Below the pieces are notes generated by a model, which saw only the letters and a list, made by a program, of their open reading frames with translations, was not told the origin of the DNA and did no database searches. Shown piece by piece: positions 17,541-26,036 of a DNA stretch of 42,087 nt (position 1 is its first letter; each line of letters begins with the position of its first letter). The stretch spans positions 1 through 42,087 of the forward strand of contig NZ_CABUCJ010000007.1 in the NCBI RefSeq assembly GCF_902490045.1, in the 5' to 3' direction. The position numbers were made by a program, and so were the translations under genes. This stretch comes from an uncultured Anaerotruncus sp. Lineage in GTDB: Bacteria; Bacillota; Clostridia; Oscillospirales; Ruminococcaceae.

Positions 17541-19286
17541 CTACCGGAGCTTCCTCCAGAGGGTGGTACGGCTGATGCCGAGCCGCCGCGCCGCCTGCAC
17601 CTGGTTCATATTTTCCTCCCGCAGTACGAAGAGGATGATTTCCTTTTCAATATCCTCCAGCGTCATGTTGGGAAGGATGCCGTAAATGTTGTTGCTCTTC
17701 TCCTCGGTGGAAAGCAGGGGTGAAATCACCTGAGCGGAAATGTAGGGCCCCTGCGTAAGCAGCATGGCCTGGTGCAGGACCTTTTCCAGCTGATCGATAT
17801 TGCCGTACCATTCATAAGAGTGGATACGCTCCAGCGCCTCCCTTGAAACCCCCACCACCTGTTTTCCAAGCTGTTCGTTCTCCTGGCTGATCAGGATGGT
17901 GACGATGCTTTCGAGATCCTCCCTGCGCTGCCGGAGCGGCGGGATCCAGACGTGCGAAAAGGCGAACGCCTGGTACAGCGCCGGATCGAAGCGGCCGACC
18001 GCGCAGAGGTCCTGCAGGTTGTGCTCGGTGGTGGCGATATGGCGGAAGCGCGCAAGCTGCTCCGAAAGGGCCCGCAGGGCCCGCTGGGCGGCCTCCCCGA
18101 GCGTGTCCAGGTGCTCCCACAGGACAAGCGGGCGCTGCCCCCCGACAAAATACCGCTCTGAAAAGAGCTGCTCCATGGTCTGTTCGTCGGCGGCCATGCA
18201 GTCGACGGCGAGCAGGGGAGAGGTGTTGTTGTCCTGGTAGACCAGCAGCGCCAGACGGTCCTTGCCCGTCCCGAATTCCCCCTCCAGCAGAAGGTTGGAC
18301 GGGGTGTGGGAGAGCAGGCGGATTTTTTCCACCGTCTGCTGGTACTCTTCGTTGCGGCTGCTGCACATATTGTAGGAGACGACGGGGAGTTCGTCCGCGT
18401 TTTTGACCGAGAGCCCGCGGACCCCTTCGGGCAGGGGCTGTGCCCTGCGGAGGGTAAAGAGGATATACTCCTGCCCCTCTTCTACCGCGACCCGCGACCC
18501 CTCGACCTGGCAGGCGTCGCCCGCCTCGCCGCGCACCACCAGCTGCAGGGAACCCGAGGCCGGGACGCGGGAAATCTGTCCCGCGAGGTATCCCGACAGG
18601 TCCGGGAAGTCCGAACCGAATTCCCCGTAGGAGTAAAGCTCGCATCCATGCCCGTCAAAAAGTCGGACCGACAGGTCCGCCCCCTTAAACGCCTGCTGGA
18701 GCGCCTGGGATTTGCGCTGGTAGAGGCGGATGTAATTTTCCAGATAACCGACCTGCTCCATCGCGCTGCGGATGCTCTCCTCGCCCGAGGTGATCAGCAT
18801 GCCGTTCATGCCGAGGCTCTTGGCGAGCTGTGTGGTGATCACGTCGCCGATCACCAGCTCCACCTGCTCCTCCCGCAGACGGGTAAGAATGGGGAGCACC
18901 TGCTCCTGGCTGTCCACGGTGTAGATGTCGATGTCGCTGCCCAAAAGCCGGCAGATGGAGCTGTATCCGTGGGTGACGGAGGAAAAGCCGACGACGGCTT
19001 TCTTCCCCGCGACGTTTTGCGCGATGGTGATCGAGCGGAGGATGTCAAATCCGGAGACGTCAATTTTCACGACGGGGATGAGGTCCTGTGCGGCAATCAG
19101 GTCCGCCGTACCGCCGCGCGAAAGGATCACGTCGAAACCGTCCTCAACCGCCTTCCGCGCAAGCGGAACGCCCGCTTCCAGGTTGCTCTCCTCGATGCGG
19201 ATTTCGTATTCGGGATATTCGGGCGCCAGCGCGGAAAAAAGCGTTTTCAAGCCCTCGTAAGGTGCAACAACAAGAATTTTGATCAT
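17541..19286 (-). CDS. PrpR-type transcriptional regulator with degenerate sigma-54 AAA+ domain
   Basis: A 581-aa regulator. The N-terminal PrpR sensor domain (about 1-175; VILSRGGTADLI and VVKIDVSGFDILRS are its hallmarks) is followed by a linker/PAS-like region. A AAA+ domain (about 315-520) and a C-terminal Fis-type helix-turn-helix (last 22 residues) complete it. The Walker A is intact (GEFGTGKD, 336-343), but the GAFTGA loop that contacts sigma-54 is missing and the Walker B Asp is replaced (LVLWEH). It cannot act as a normal sigma-54 activator and probably works with sigma-A, consistent with the promoters beside it. The sensor domain likely binds a pathway acid or phosphate. It has its own extended -10 promoter at 19320-19328, overlapped by a perfect inverted repeat. 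Confidence 0.87.
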   Translation of the reverse strand: MIKILVVAPYEGLKTLFSALAPEYPEYEIRIEESNLEAGVPLARKAVEDGFDVILSRGGTADLIAAQDLIPVVKIDVSGFDILRSITIAQNVAGKKAVVGFSSVTHGYSSICRLLGSDIDIYTVDSQEQVLPILTRLREEQVELVIGDVITTQLAKSLGMNGMLITSGEESIRSAMEQVGYLENYIRLYQRKSQALQQAFKGADLSVRLFDGHGCELYSYGEFGSDFPDLSGYLAGQISRVPASGSLQLVVRGEAGDACQVEGSRVAVEEGQEYILFTLRRAQPLPEGVRGLSVKNADELPVVSYNMCSSRNEEYQQTVEKIRLLSHTPSNLLLEGEFGTGKDRLALLVYQDNNTSPLLAVDCMAADEQTMEQLFSERYFVGGQRPLVLWEHLDTLGEAAQRALRALSEQLARFRHIATTEHNLQDLCAVGRFDPALYQAFAFSHVWIPPLRQRREDLESIVTILISQENEQLGKQVVGVSREALERIHSYEWYGNIDQLEKVLHQAMLLTQGPYISAQVISPLLSTEEKSNNIYGILPNMTLEDIEKEIILFVLREENMNQVQAARRLGISRTTLWRKLR

Positions 19287-19317
19287 GTGATGTCGTCCCC
19301 TTCCAAATATTGTAGGG

Positions 19318-19345
19318 CCATTATATCACACTTGAAAAATAATGG
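19318..19345 (-). promoter_or_regulatory. Extended -10 promoter and overlapping operator for the PrpR-type regulator
   Basis: On the minus strand TGA-TATAAT (19328 to 19320) is a textbook extended -10 element about 33 bp upstream of the start codon; no strong -35 is seen. It lies inside a perfect 7-bp inverted repeat, CCATTAT (19318-19324) and ATAATGG (19339-19345), with a 14-bp spacer. The layout is what autorepression would use. Confidence 0.65.
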
Positions 19346-19346
19346 G

Positions 19347-20378
19347 TCACGGTATCAGCAGCATTTTTCCGGCTTTCCCCGCCTTCAGGGCGGAAAAGGC
19401 CTCCTCGTACCGGGAAAGAGGATAGATGCCTCCCACGATCTGCAGGGGGTCCACCCGGCCGCTGCTGATCAGGGAGACACCGTCATACCAGGTGCGGTAC
19501 ATCAGCCGTCCGGTCACGCCGTTGACGCGGGCCTCCTTATAGATAATGGCGTCGTTTGCGTCGACCGAGAGCGGACGGTTCATAAGTCCCACGAGGGTGA
19601 AGCGCCCGCCCTTTTTCAGCGCCCGGAACGCCTCGGAAACGACGGAGGCGCTGCCGGTATAGTCGACGATGACATCCGCGCCGGCGCCGCCCGTCAGGGA
19701 GAGCACCACGTCGGTGAAGGACTCCTTCCCTCCGTCGATGATCCGGTCCGCCCCCAGCCACGCGGCGAGGTCAAGCTTTTCCGGCGCGAGGTCGAGCGCG
19801 AAAACCCGGCGCGCACCCAGCGCGCGCGCCGCCGCCACGGCGAAGAGCCCGATTGGACCGCAGCCGAGGATGAGAACGTCGAGGCCGGCGACCTCCCCGG
19901 AGCAGAGCCCGTGCACGGCCACGCCCATCGGTTCAAGCAGGGCGCCCGCCTGGTCGTTGATCGAGTCGTCCAGACGCCACAGGCAGTCCTCCGGAACCGC
20001 GATGTATTCGGCAAAGCAGCCCGGGACGTGCACGCCGATGATTTTCATATGTTCACAGATGTGGGCGTTCCCGGTACGGCACTGTACGCAGTCGTTGCAG
20101 GGGATATGCGTTTCCCCGGCGACCCGGTCGCCAACGGAAAAGCGGCGAACGCCCTCCCCGGTCTTTACAATGGTGCCCGCGAACTCGTGCCCGAAGACCA
20201 TTGGGGGACGGACGCGCTCCTGCGCGTAGGGGGTCCAGTCCAGGATGTGCATATCGGTCCCGCAGATGGCGGCGGCCCCGACCTTGACGAGGACCTCGCC
20301 CGCCCCGGCTTCCGGTACCGGAAGGTCCTGGCGGTAGCGGGCTCCGCTGCCGGGGGCTTCCTTAATCAATCCCTTCAT
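19347..20378 (-). CDS. Zinc-dependent dehydrogenase, threonine 3-dehydrogenase-like
   Basis: A 343-aa MDR-superfamily dehydrogenase. Catalytic zinc ligands are Cys39 (ICGTDMH) and His64-Glu65 (GHEFAG). The structural zinc cysteines are 94, 97, 100 and 108, followed by KIIGVHVPGCFAEYIAVPE. CGTDMHI, GETHIPC and the GVxxxGxFAEY stretch are close to L-threonine 3-dehydrogenase, so the substrate may be threonine or a hydroxy acid of similar shape such as threonate or erythronate. That second reading fits the neighbours better. It is the first gene of the minus-strand arm, transcribed from the promoter at 20411-20439, with GAGGG seven bases before the ATG. Confidence 0.87.
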   Translation of the reverse strand: MKGLIKEAPGSGARYRQDLPVPEAGAGEVLVKVGAAAICGTDMHILDWTPYAQERVRPPMVFGHEFAGTIVKTGEGVRRFSVGDRVAGETHIPCNDCVQCRTGNAHICEHMKIIGVHVPGCFAEYIAVPEDCLWRLDDSINDQAGALLEPMGVAVHGLCSGEVAGLDVLILGCGPIGLFAVAAARALGARRVFALDLAPEKLDLAAWLGADRIIDGGKESFTDVVLSLTGGAGADVIVDYTGSASVVSEAFRALKKGGRFTLVGLMNRPLSVDANDAIIYKEARVNGVTGRLMYRTWYDGVSLISSGRVDPLQIVGGIYPLSRYEEAFSALKAGKAGKMLLIP

Positions 20379-20410
20379 TGAGCATCCCTCACTTTCCTTT
20401 CGCTATGATC

Positions 20411-20439
20411 ATTATAAGCCCGGCAATCGGCGAGGTCAA
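20411..20439 (-). promoter_or_regulatory. Sigma-A promoter of the minus-strand catabolic arm
   Basis: On the minus strand TTGACC (20439 to 20434), a 17-bp spacer and a perfect TATAAT (20416 to 20411) lie about 33 bp upstream of the ATG at 20378. It is one of two back-to-back promoters in the 339-bp AT-rich gap 20379-20717. Confidence 0.75.
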
Positions 20440-20585
20440 TATTTGATGTGTTTCAATATAAAACATTATTCATCGTTTTGAATTTTAAAAAGGGGAAATT
20501 TTAAAAATAATCGATTTATTATTGCATTTAAAGATCAATTTTTACTTTTATTTCAGTAATAATTGAGACATAAAGTTAAAATGAT

Positions 20586-20601
20586 ATGAAAAATGTTTCA
20601 T
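20586..20601. promoter_or_regulatory. Candidate activator/repressor operator in the divergent control region
   Basis: A perfect 6-bp inverted repeat ATGAAA-AATG-TTTCAT lies 18 bp upstream of the plus-strand -35 element, where an activator would bind. A looser dyad (TGTTT-N7-AAACA, about 20449-20465) lies just upstream of the minus-strand promoter. These two are the best candidate sites for the PrpR-type regulator. The rest of 20379-20717 is conspicuously AT-rich and shows no gene. Confidence 0.45.
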
Positions 20602-20619
20602 AATTAAACCAAAAGAGTA

Positions 20620-20648
20620 TTGTCAGAACGAAAACCTTGTGCTAGGAT
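20620..20648 (+). promoter_or_regulatory. Sigma-A promoter of the plus-strand catabolic arm
   Basis: TTGTCA (20620-20625), a 17-bp spacer and TAGGAT (20643-20648) precede the pdxA2 start by about 70 bp. No sigma-54 (GG/GC) promoter was found here, which agrees with the loss of the GAFTGA loop in the regulator. Confidence 0.65.
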
Positions 20649-20717
20649 AAACATGAACAAGAAATGGATGCGTTTGTGAAATGATCTTAGACAATATTCT
20701 ATCTGGGGGGATTCGGC

Positions 20718-21800
20718 ATGCATCTGCCGCGGATTGCAATCACAATGGGAGACCCTGCCGGGATCGGAGCGGAGACGGCGGTTAAGGCGATCGCCTCGGG
20801 AAAGCCCGCGGAATGCTGCCTGCCGGTCTTGATCGGGGAGCGCCGTGCGGTTGAGGACGCGATGTCTTTCTGCGGACTTTCGCTTCCCATCCGGGAGGTC
20901 GAAGGGTTCGCCGGGGCGGATCCGACGCCCGGGACGCTCAATCTGCTCAATCTGGGCGTGCCGGCATACGGTTCCTGGAAATATGGGACCGTCTCGGCTG
21001 CGGCCGGGGAGGCCGCCTTCCAGTACATAAAACGCGCGATCGATCTGGCGCTGTGCGGACAGGCGGACGCGGTGGTGACCGGGCCGATCAACAAGGAGGC
21101 GCTGCACCTGGCGGGTTACGCCTATGCGGGCCACACCGAAATATTTGCGGAGCTGTCCGGAACGAAATCCTACGCCATGCTGCTCACCACCCCGGCGCTG
21201 CGGGTCATCCACGCGACGACCCACGTATCCATGCGGCGCGCGTGCGAGCTGATCACGCGGGAACGGGTCGAGGAGGTCGTCCGCCTGGCGGACCAGGTGA
21301 TGCGCCGCATGGGAATCGCAAGGCCGCGCATCGCGGTGGCGGGGCTCAATCCCCACTGCTCGGAAAACGGCCTGTTCGGTACCGAGGAGGCGGACGTGAT
21401 CATTCCGGCGGTCAGGCGCTGCGCGGCGGCGGGGCTGGACGTGGACGGCCCGCTCCCGCCCGACACGGTGTTCACCAAGGCCGTTTCCGGACTCTACGAC
21501 GTGGTGGTCGCAATGTACCACGACCAGGGCCACATCCCGGCAAAGCTGATGGGCTTCCGGATGGACCCGGTCACGAAGGAATACGAGTCGGTCAGCGGCG
21601 TCAACACCACGGTCGGACTGCCGTTCATCCGTACCTCGGTCGACCACGGAACGGCATTTGACCGCGCGGGACAGGGCCGGGCAAACCCGGAAAGCATGCT
21701 GGATGCAATCGAAATGGCGGCGCGGATGTGCGGCCATTCCGCAGAGGCATATACAGGACGGAATCAGGCTCTTCGGGGCCGGCGGGAGGAATCAGAATGA
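20718..21800 (+). CDS. pdxA2: PdxA2-type 4-phosphate dehydrogenase (decarboxylating)
   Basis: A 360-aa metal- and NAD-dependent dehydrogenase of the PdxA family. Hallmarks are MGDPAGIG (10-17), TGPINKEA, GHTE (138-141), AGLNPH (208-213), YHDQGHIP (267-274) and RTSVDHGTAFD. The divalent-metal histidines are likely 169, 213 and 268. True PdxA acts in vitamin B6 synthesis, but homologues next to DUF1537 kinases (PdxA2) oxidatively decarboxylate D-threonate or D-erythronate 4-phosphate to dihydroxyacetone phosphate and CO2. The presence of two such kinases and no other pyridoxine gene favours PdxA2. It is the first gene of the plus arm, with a GGGGGG ribosome site, and its stop overlaps the next start (ATGA). 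Confidence 0.88.
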   Translation: MHLPRIAITMGDPAGIGAETAVKAIASGKPAECCLPVLIGERRAVEDAMSFCGLSLPIREVEGFAGADPTPGTLNLLNLGVPAYGSWKYGTVSAAAGEAAFQYIKRAIDLALCGQADAVVTGPINKEALHLAGYAYAGHTEIFAELSGTKSYAMLLTTPALRVIHATTHVSMRRACELITRERVEEVVRLADQVMRRMGIARPRIAVAGLNPHCSENGLFGTEEADVIIPAVRRCAAAGLDVDGPLPPDTVFTKAVSGLYDVVVAMYHDQGHIPAKLMGFRMDPVTKEYESVSGVNTTVGLPFIRTSVDHGTAFDRAGQGRANPESMLDAIEMAARMCGHSAEAYTGRNQALRGRREESE

Positions 21801-22648
21801 AGCTGGGAATGTACACGGAGGAGATCGTAAGGCCAACGGTGGAGGAGCTCTTCCAGGCGGTCCGGGGATATGGATTCGGCGAAGTGCAGTTCGACTTTGT
21901 GTCCGCCTGCGGGGTGCAGATACCGGAACGGATCGACGACGCGCTTGTCCAGCGGATACACGACGCGGCCGATCACAACGGCGTCGTCATCCGGGCGGTC
22001 AACGGGACCTTCAACATGATCCATCCGGACAAAGCGGTGCGCAAGGAGGGAATCCGGCGCTTTGAGCAGATCGCGCAGGCCTGCGAGCCGATGGGCTGCA
22101 ACCTGATCACCCTCTGCACCGGTTCGCGCGATCCGGACAACATGTGGGCGTTCCACCCGGACAGCACGACGGAGGAGGCGTTTTCCGACCTGCTGGACAC
22201 GACGGAGGCACTGCTGAAGATCGCGGGACGGTACAACTTGTTCCTAGGCGTGGAAACGGAGCCAGGCACCAGCACGAACTCGCCGCGGACCTCCCGGCGC
22301 CTGCTGGACCATTTCGGTTCGCCGCGGCTCAAGATCATCATGGACTGCGCGAACCTCTTCGGTCCAGGCAGGGCCTACCGGCAGTATGTGCGGGAGACGA
22401 TCAAGGAGGCCTTCGACTATCTGGAGAAGGACATCATCCTGGCACACGGCAAGGACATCAAAGAGGGGCCGGGCGTCTCGTGCACCGCGCCGGGCCGCGG
22501 GATTGTGGATTACGACTACTTTTTGGAGCGGCTGCGCGCCTGCGGCTACGAGGGCCCGATGATCCTGCATGGCATCAAGGACGAGGCGGATTTTCCCGCT
22601 TCGGTGGCGTTCATGAAGGAGAAGGTATGGGCCGGCGGCTACCGGTAA
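21797..22648 (+). CDS. TIM-barrel sugar (phosphate) isomerase/epimerase
   Basis: A 283-aa protein of the xylose-isomerase-like / AP endonuclease 2 TIM-barrel family. Likely metal ligands sit in GVETEPGT, IMDCANLFGP, LAHGKDI and the C-terminal LHGIKDE. Its ATG (21797) overlaps the pdxA2 stop, with GGGAGGA upstream, so the two are translationally coupled. Known four-carbon acid sugar clusters contain an isomerase of this fold (OtnI) that converts 2-oxo- to 3-oxo-tetronate; the same role is plausible but unproven. It is one of three members of this fold in the plus arm. Confidence 0.85.
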   Translation: MKLGMYTEEIVRPTVEELFQAVRGYGFGEVQFDFVSACGVQIPERIDDALVQRIHDAADHNGVVIRAVNGTFNMIHPDKAVRKEGIRRFEQIAQACEPMGCNLITLCTGSRDPDNMWAFHPDSTTEEAFSDLLDTTEALLKIAGRYNLFLGVETEPGTSTNSPRTSRRLLDHFGSPRLKIIMDCANLFGPGRAYRQYVRETIKEAFDYLEKDIILAHGKDIKEGPGVSCTAPGRGIVDYDYFLERLRACGYEGPMILHGIKDEADFPASVAFMKEKVWAGGYR

Positions 22649-22693
22649 ACGTGCGGACGGCATCCGCTTGAACAGGAGAAGGGTGACGAACGA

Positions 22694-24184
22694 ATGGAAA
22701 ACAATCTATTGGAGCTAAAGGGAATCTGTAAATCCTTCTATGGCGTTCCGGCGCTGGTAAACGTGGATTTCTCCGTCCAGGCGGGCAAGGTGCACGCGCT
22801 GGTGGGCGGGAACGGAGCCGGAAAAAGCACGCTGATGAAGATCCTCACCGGCGTCTATACAAAAGACGACGGAGAAATCATCCTGAACGGCCAGCCGGTC
22901 CAGCTGAAGAGCTACGGCGACGCCGTGGCGAACGGCATCAGCATGATCTTTCAGGAAATGAGCGGGGTCCCGACGCTGAGCGTGACCGAAAACATTTTCT
23001 TGAACAACGAGATCAAAAGAGGCCAGTTCCTCGACCGCCGCGCGATGCGGCAGAAGGCGGTAGAGCTTCTGGAAAAGCTCGACGTGAAGGTCGACCCCGA
23101 CGCAACGCTCGCGAGCCTGAGCGTGGGACAGAAGCAGATGGTGGAGATCACCAAGGCGCTGGCGCGGAACACGCGGATTCTGGTCATGGATGAGCCGACC
23201 GCTTCGCTGACCCACAGCGAGGTCGTCAAGCTGTTCGGCATCATCCGAAACCTCCAGAGCCAGGGGATCTCAATCGTCTACATCTCGCACCGCATGAACG
23301 AAATCATTGAGATCGCCGACGACGTGACGATCCTGCGCGACGGATGCCGCGTTGCGCATCTGGAGAAGGAGGAGCTGTCTCTGGAGGCGATTATCTCCAA
23401 CATGATGGGCAGCAAAAGCGCCTCGTTCGAATGGCTGCCGCCGGACCACGAGTTTGGCGAGGAACCCCTGCTCGAGCTGCAGGATGTGACGGTCAACGAC
23501 TGGATCGAGCATGTGAACCTGTCGCTCCATAAGGGGGAGGTGCTCGGGATCGCGGGGCTGCTCAGCAGCGGGCGCTCGGAAATCCTGGAAACCATTTTCG
23601 GAATCCGCAGGCTGAGATCGGGCAGTATCCGAATCGAGGGCAAGCCGGTGCGGATCAACTCGGTGAACGACGGGATCAAAGCGGGCATCGGGCTGGTCCC
23701 GGAGGACCGCAGGACGCATGGCCTGGTATTGATGCATTCCGTTAAGGACAATTTGACCATTCCCTTCCTGAACAAGCTGAACAGGGGACCGTTGCTTGAC
23801 GAGGGCAAAATTGCCGGCGTAACCAACGAAGCGATCGAGGACCTGAACATCAAAACCGATTCGATCGACAAGATCGTCGCCCAGCTTTCGGGAGGAAATC
23901 AGCAGAAGATCGTCATTGCGAAATGGCTGAAATCCGATATGAAAATCCTCCTTCTGGACGAGCCGACGGCGGGAGTGGATATCGGGGCCAAAAAGGAATT
24001 GATCAGCATTATCCGCTCGTTTGCAAACCAGGGAAACGGCGCGATCTTTGTCTCCTCGGAAATGGCCGAGCTGATGTCGGTCTGCGACCGGATCCTGATC
24101 ATCAAAAAGGGAACGTTCATCGAGGAATTCACCCACGCAGAAATTGCATCAGAGGAGGTCCTTCAGAATGCGATCCAGCATTGA
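22694..24184 (+). CDS. Ribose-type sugar ABC importer, ATP-binding protein
   Basis: A 496-aa tandem ATPase (RbsA/MglA/XylG type) on the cytoplasmic face of the importer. The first half has Walker A GNGAGKST (39-46), signature LSVGQKQ and Walker B ILVMDEPT. The second half has the usual altered Walker A of the family (GLLSSGRSE), an intact LSGGNQQK signature and LLLDEPTAGVD. The permease gene overlaps its 3' end by 17 bp, and the matching binding lipoprotein is at 29168. This transporter family takes up pentoses, hexoses, inositols and sugar acids. Confidence 0.95.
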   Translation: MENNLLELKGICKSFYGVPALVNVDFSVQAGKVHALVGGNGAGKSTLMKILTGVYTKDDGEIILNGQPVQLKSYGDAVANGISMIFQEMSGVPTLSVTENIFLNNEIKRGQFLDRRAMRQKAVELLEKLDVKVDPDATLASLSVGQKQMVEITKALARNTRILVMDEPTASLTHSEVVKLFGIIRNLQSQGISIVYISHRMNEIIEIADDVTILRDGCRVAHLEKEELSLEAIISNMMGSKSASFEWLPPDHEFGEEPLLELQDVTVNDWIEHVNLSLHKGEVLGIAGLLSSGRSEILETIFGIRRLRSGSIRIEGKPVRINSVNDGIKAGIGLVPEDRRTHGLVLMHSVKDNLTIPFLNKLNRGPLLDEGKIAGVTNEAIEDLNIKTDSIDKIVAQLSGGNQQKIVIAKWLKSDMKILLLDEPTAGVDIGAKKELISIIRSFANQGNGAIFVSSEMAELMSVCDRILIIKKGTFIEEFTHAEIASEEVLQNAIQH

Positions 24185-25127
24185 GAAGTTTAAAAAGGAT
24201 TTTACCATTCAGAAGTATATCGTCTATATCGCCTTTGTGGCGGCGTTCATCATCTTTGCGGTCCTCTTCCAGGGCAAAGGCTTCCTGACGCCGCGCAACC
24301 TGACCAACGTGGTCAAGCAGACCTCGATGGTCGCGGTCATGGCCTATGCCATGTGCTTCGTCATCGGCTGCGGCCAGATCGACCTGACAGTCGGACCGAA
24401 TGCCGCGCTCTCCGGGCTGGTCGCCGCCATCATCATCCGGGAGACCGGAAGCGTGGTGCTGGGCGTCATCGGAGCTTTGGCGGTCGGCTTCGTGATCGGT
24501 ACGATCAACGGAAACCTGCTGGTCTATACCGGCCTGCCGGCCTTCCTGATCACGATCGGCATGCAGATTATCATCAAGGGCACGGCCATGTGGATTGCCG
24601 ATAACAGCGCGGTCCCGGTCATCAGCAAATCCTTCAACCGGGTCTTTGGAAACGGCACGCTGTTCGGAATACCGGTGCTCATCATCTGGAGCCTTGTCTT
24701 CCTGGTCGTGATGTACATACTTCTGAATAAAACCTCCTTCGGCAAACGGGTGCTGGCAGTCGGCGGCAACCAGATGGCCGCCCAGTACTCCGGCATCAAC
24801 GTGAACCGGGTCAAGAAGCAGGCGATGCTGATGACCGGCCTGCTGGCCGCCTTTGCGGGCCTGATGTACGCGGGCCGCCTCGAGGCCGCGCATTACGCCT
24901 ACGGCGAAGGCGTCGAGATGAACATCATCGCGGCGGCCGTACTCGGCGGCGCGAACATGAACGGAGGCGCGGCCTCCATCGTCGGGGCGCTCTTCGGCGC
25001 GCTGCTCATGGGCATGGTGGACAACGGCCTGGTCATCGCGGGCATGAGCGTCAGCCAGCAGATGATGGTGCGCGGCACGGTTATCATCGTGGCGACGGCG
25101 CTGGGCAATGTCAAACGGAGACGCTGA
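24168..25127 (+). CDS. Ribose-type sugar ABC importer, permease
   Basis: A 319-aa membrane protein of the RbsC/AraH family with about nine to ten helices, beginning with a 27-residue cytoplasmic lead and the helix YIVYIAFVAAFIIFAVLF. GQIDLTVGPNAALSG and TGLPAFLITIGMQ are typical of the family. GAGGAGG (24152-24158) within the ATPase gene fixes the start at 24168. As usual for this class there is one permease gene, acting as a homodimer. Confidence 0.93.
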   Translation: MRSSIEKFKKDFTIQKYIVYIAFVAAFIIFAVLFQGKGFLTPRNLTNVVKQTSMVAVMAYAMCFVIGCGQIDLTVGPNAALSGLVAAIIIRETGSVVLGVIGALAVGFVIGTINGNLLVYTGLPAFLITIGMQIIIKGTAMWIADNSAVPVISKSFNRVFGNGTLFGIPVLIIWSLVFLVVMYILLNKTSFGKRVLAVGGNQMAAQYSGINVNRVKKQAMLMTGLLAAFAGLMYAGRLEAAHYAYGEGVEMNIIAAAVLGGANMNGGAASIVGALFGALLMGMVDNGLVIAGMSVSQQMMVRGTVIIVATALGNVKRRR

Positions 25128-25150
25128 AATCCATAAACGGGAGGACGATT

Positions 25151-26008
25151 ATGTATACGATTTTTGACCCGGTCATGCTGGGACTGAAGACCCCCTACGA
25201 GGAGATCATTCCGCTGGTTGCAAAGCACGGAATCGGCGGCGTGGCGATCTCCCCGGAGATGCTCGACGACGGGGGACGGGCGATTGAAGCGGACAAAATG
25301 ATGAAGGACTACGGCCTCAAATGGGGAACGCTGCCGTTCGCGGAGGACTTCTATGCCAAGCAGGTGGACGACGCGCTGTTTGAAAAGGGGCTTGACCGCC
25401 TCAAGAGATGGTGCGACATCTGCGGCAGGATCGGCCTGACGCGCTCCTACAACCACATTTGGTCGGGCAGCGACACGCGGGAGTTCGACGAAAACTTCGA
25501 GTGGCATGTCCGCAGGATGGAGAAGGTCCACCAGGTCCTGAAGGATCATGAGATGTTCTACGGCCTGGAGTTTTTGGGCCCCAAGCCGATCCGCGACAGC
25601 TACAAGCATCTTTTCGTACATACGATCGCGGGCGTGCTGGCCATCGCGGGCGCGGTCAGCAGGGAGATCGGCTTCCTCTTCGACGTCTATCACTGGTACT
25701 GCGGCAGCGGCCGGTGGGACGACGTCTACTTCGCGGCGCAGAACACCGACAGGATGCTCTGCATCCACCTCGACGACGGCATCGCCGGGGTGGCGCGGGA
25801 CGCGCAGCAGGACTTTGTGCGCGCCATGCCGATGACGACGGGCGTCATCGACGCGAAAAAGATCGTGGGCCTCTTCGCCCAAAACGGATACGACGGGCCG
25901 GTGCTCTGCGAGCCGCTCGGCGATCCGGTGCGGCGCCTGGCCGCCATGCCGCTTGAGCAGGCGGTCGGGGAGGTTGCCGCGGCCTATACCCGCACGCTGG
26001 CTGTTTGA
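25151..26008 (+). CDS. TIM-barrel sugar isomerase/epimerase
   Basis: A 285-aa member of the xylose-isomerase-like TIM-barrel family. Probable metal and acid-base residues lie in YGLEFLGPKP (Glu), FLFDVYHWY (Asp), CIHLDDG (His/Asp) and LCEPLGDP (Glu). GGGAGG precedes the ATG. It resembles ketose 3-epimerases and inositol-catabolism-type enzymes more than the other two TIM-barrel proteins here. Substrate is unknown; it lies between the transporter and a serine hydrolase. Confidence 0.82.
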   Translation: MYTIFDPVMLGLKTPYEEIIPLVAKHGIGGVAISPEMLDDGGRAIEADKMMKDYGLKWGTLPFAEDFYAKQVDDALFEKGLDRLKRWCDICGRIGLTRSYNHIWSGSDTREFDENFEWHVRRMEKVHQVLKDHEMFYGLEFLGPKPIRDSYKHLFVHTIAGVLAIAGAVSREIGFLFDVYHWYCGSGRWDDVYFAAQNTDRMLCIHLDDGIAGVARDAQQDFVRAMPMTTGVIDAKKIVGLFAQNGYDGPVLCEPLGDPVRRLAAMPLEQAVGEVAAAYTRTLAV

Positions 26009-26036
26009 GACGGTTTTCGGAGGAAAGGAGCGCGCA

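Noticed and set aside
20379..20717. Possible sigma-54 promoter expected beside a PrpR-type regulator
   Set aside because: No TGGCAC-N5-TTGC-like element was found; both promoters fit sigma-A, and the regulator lacks GAFTGA.
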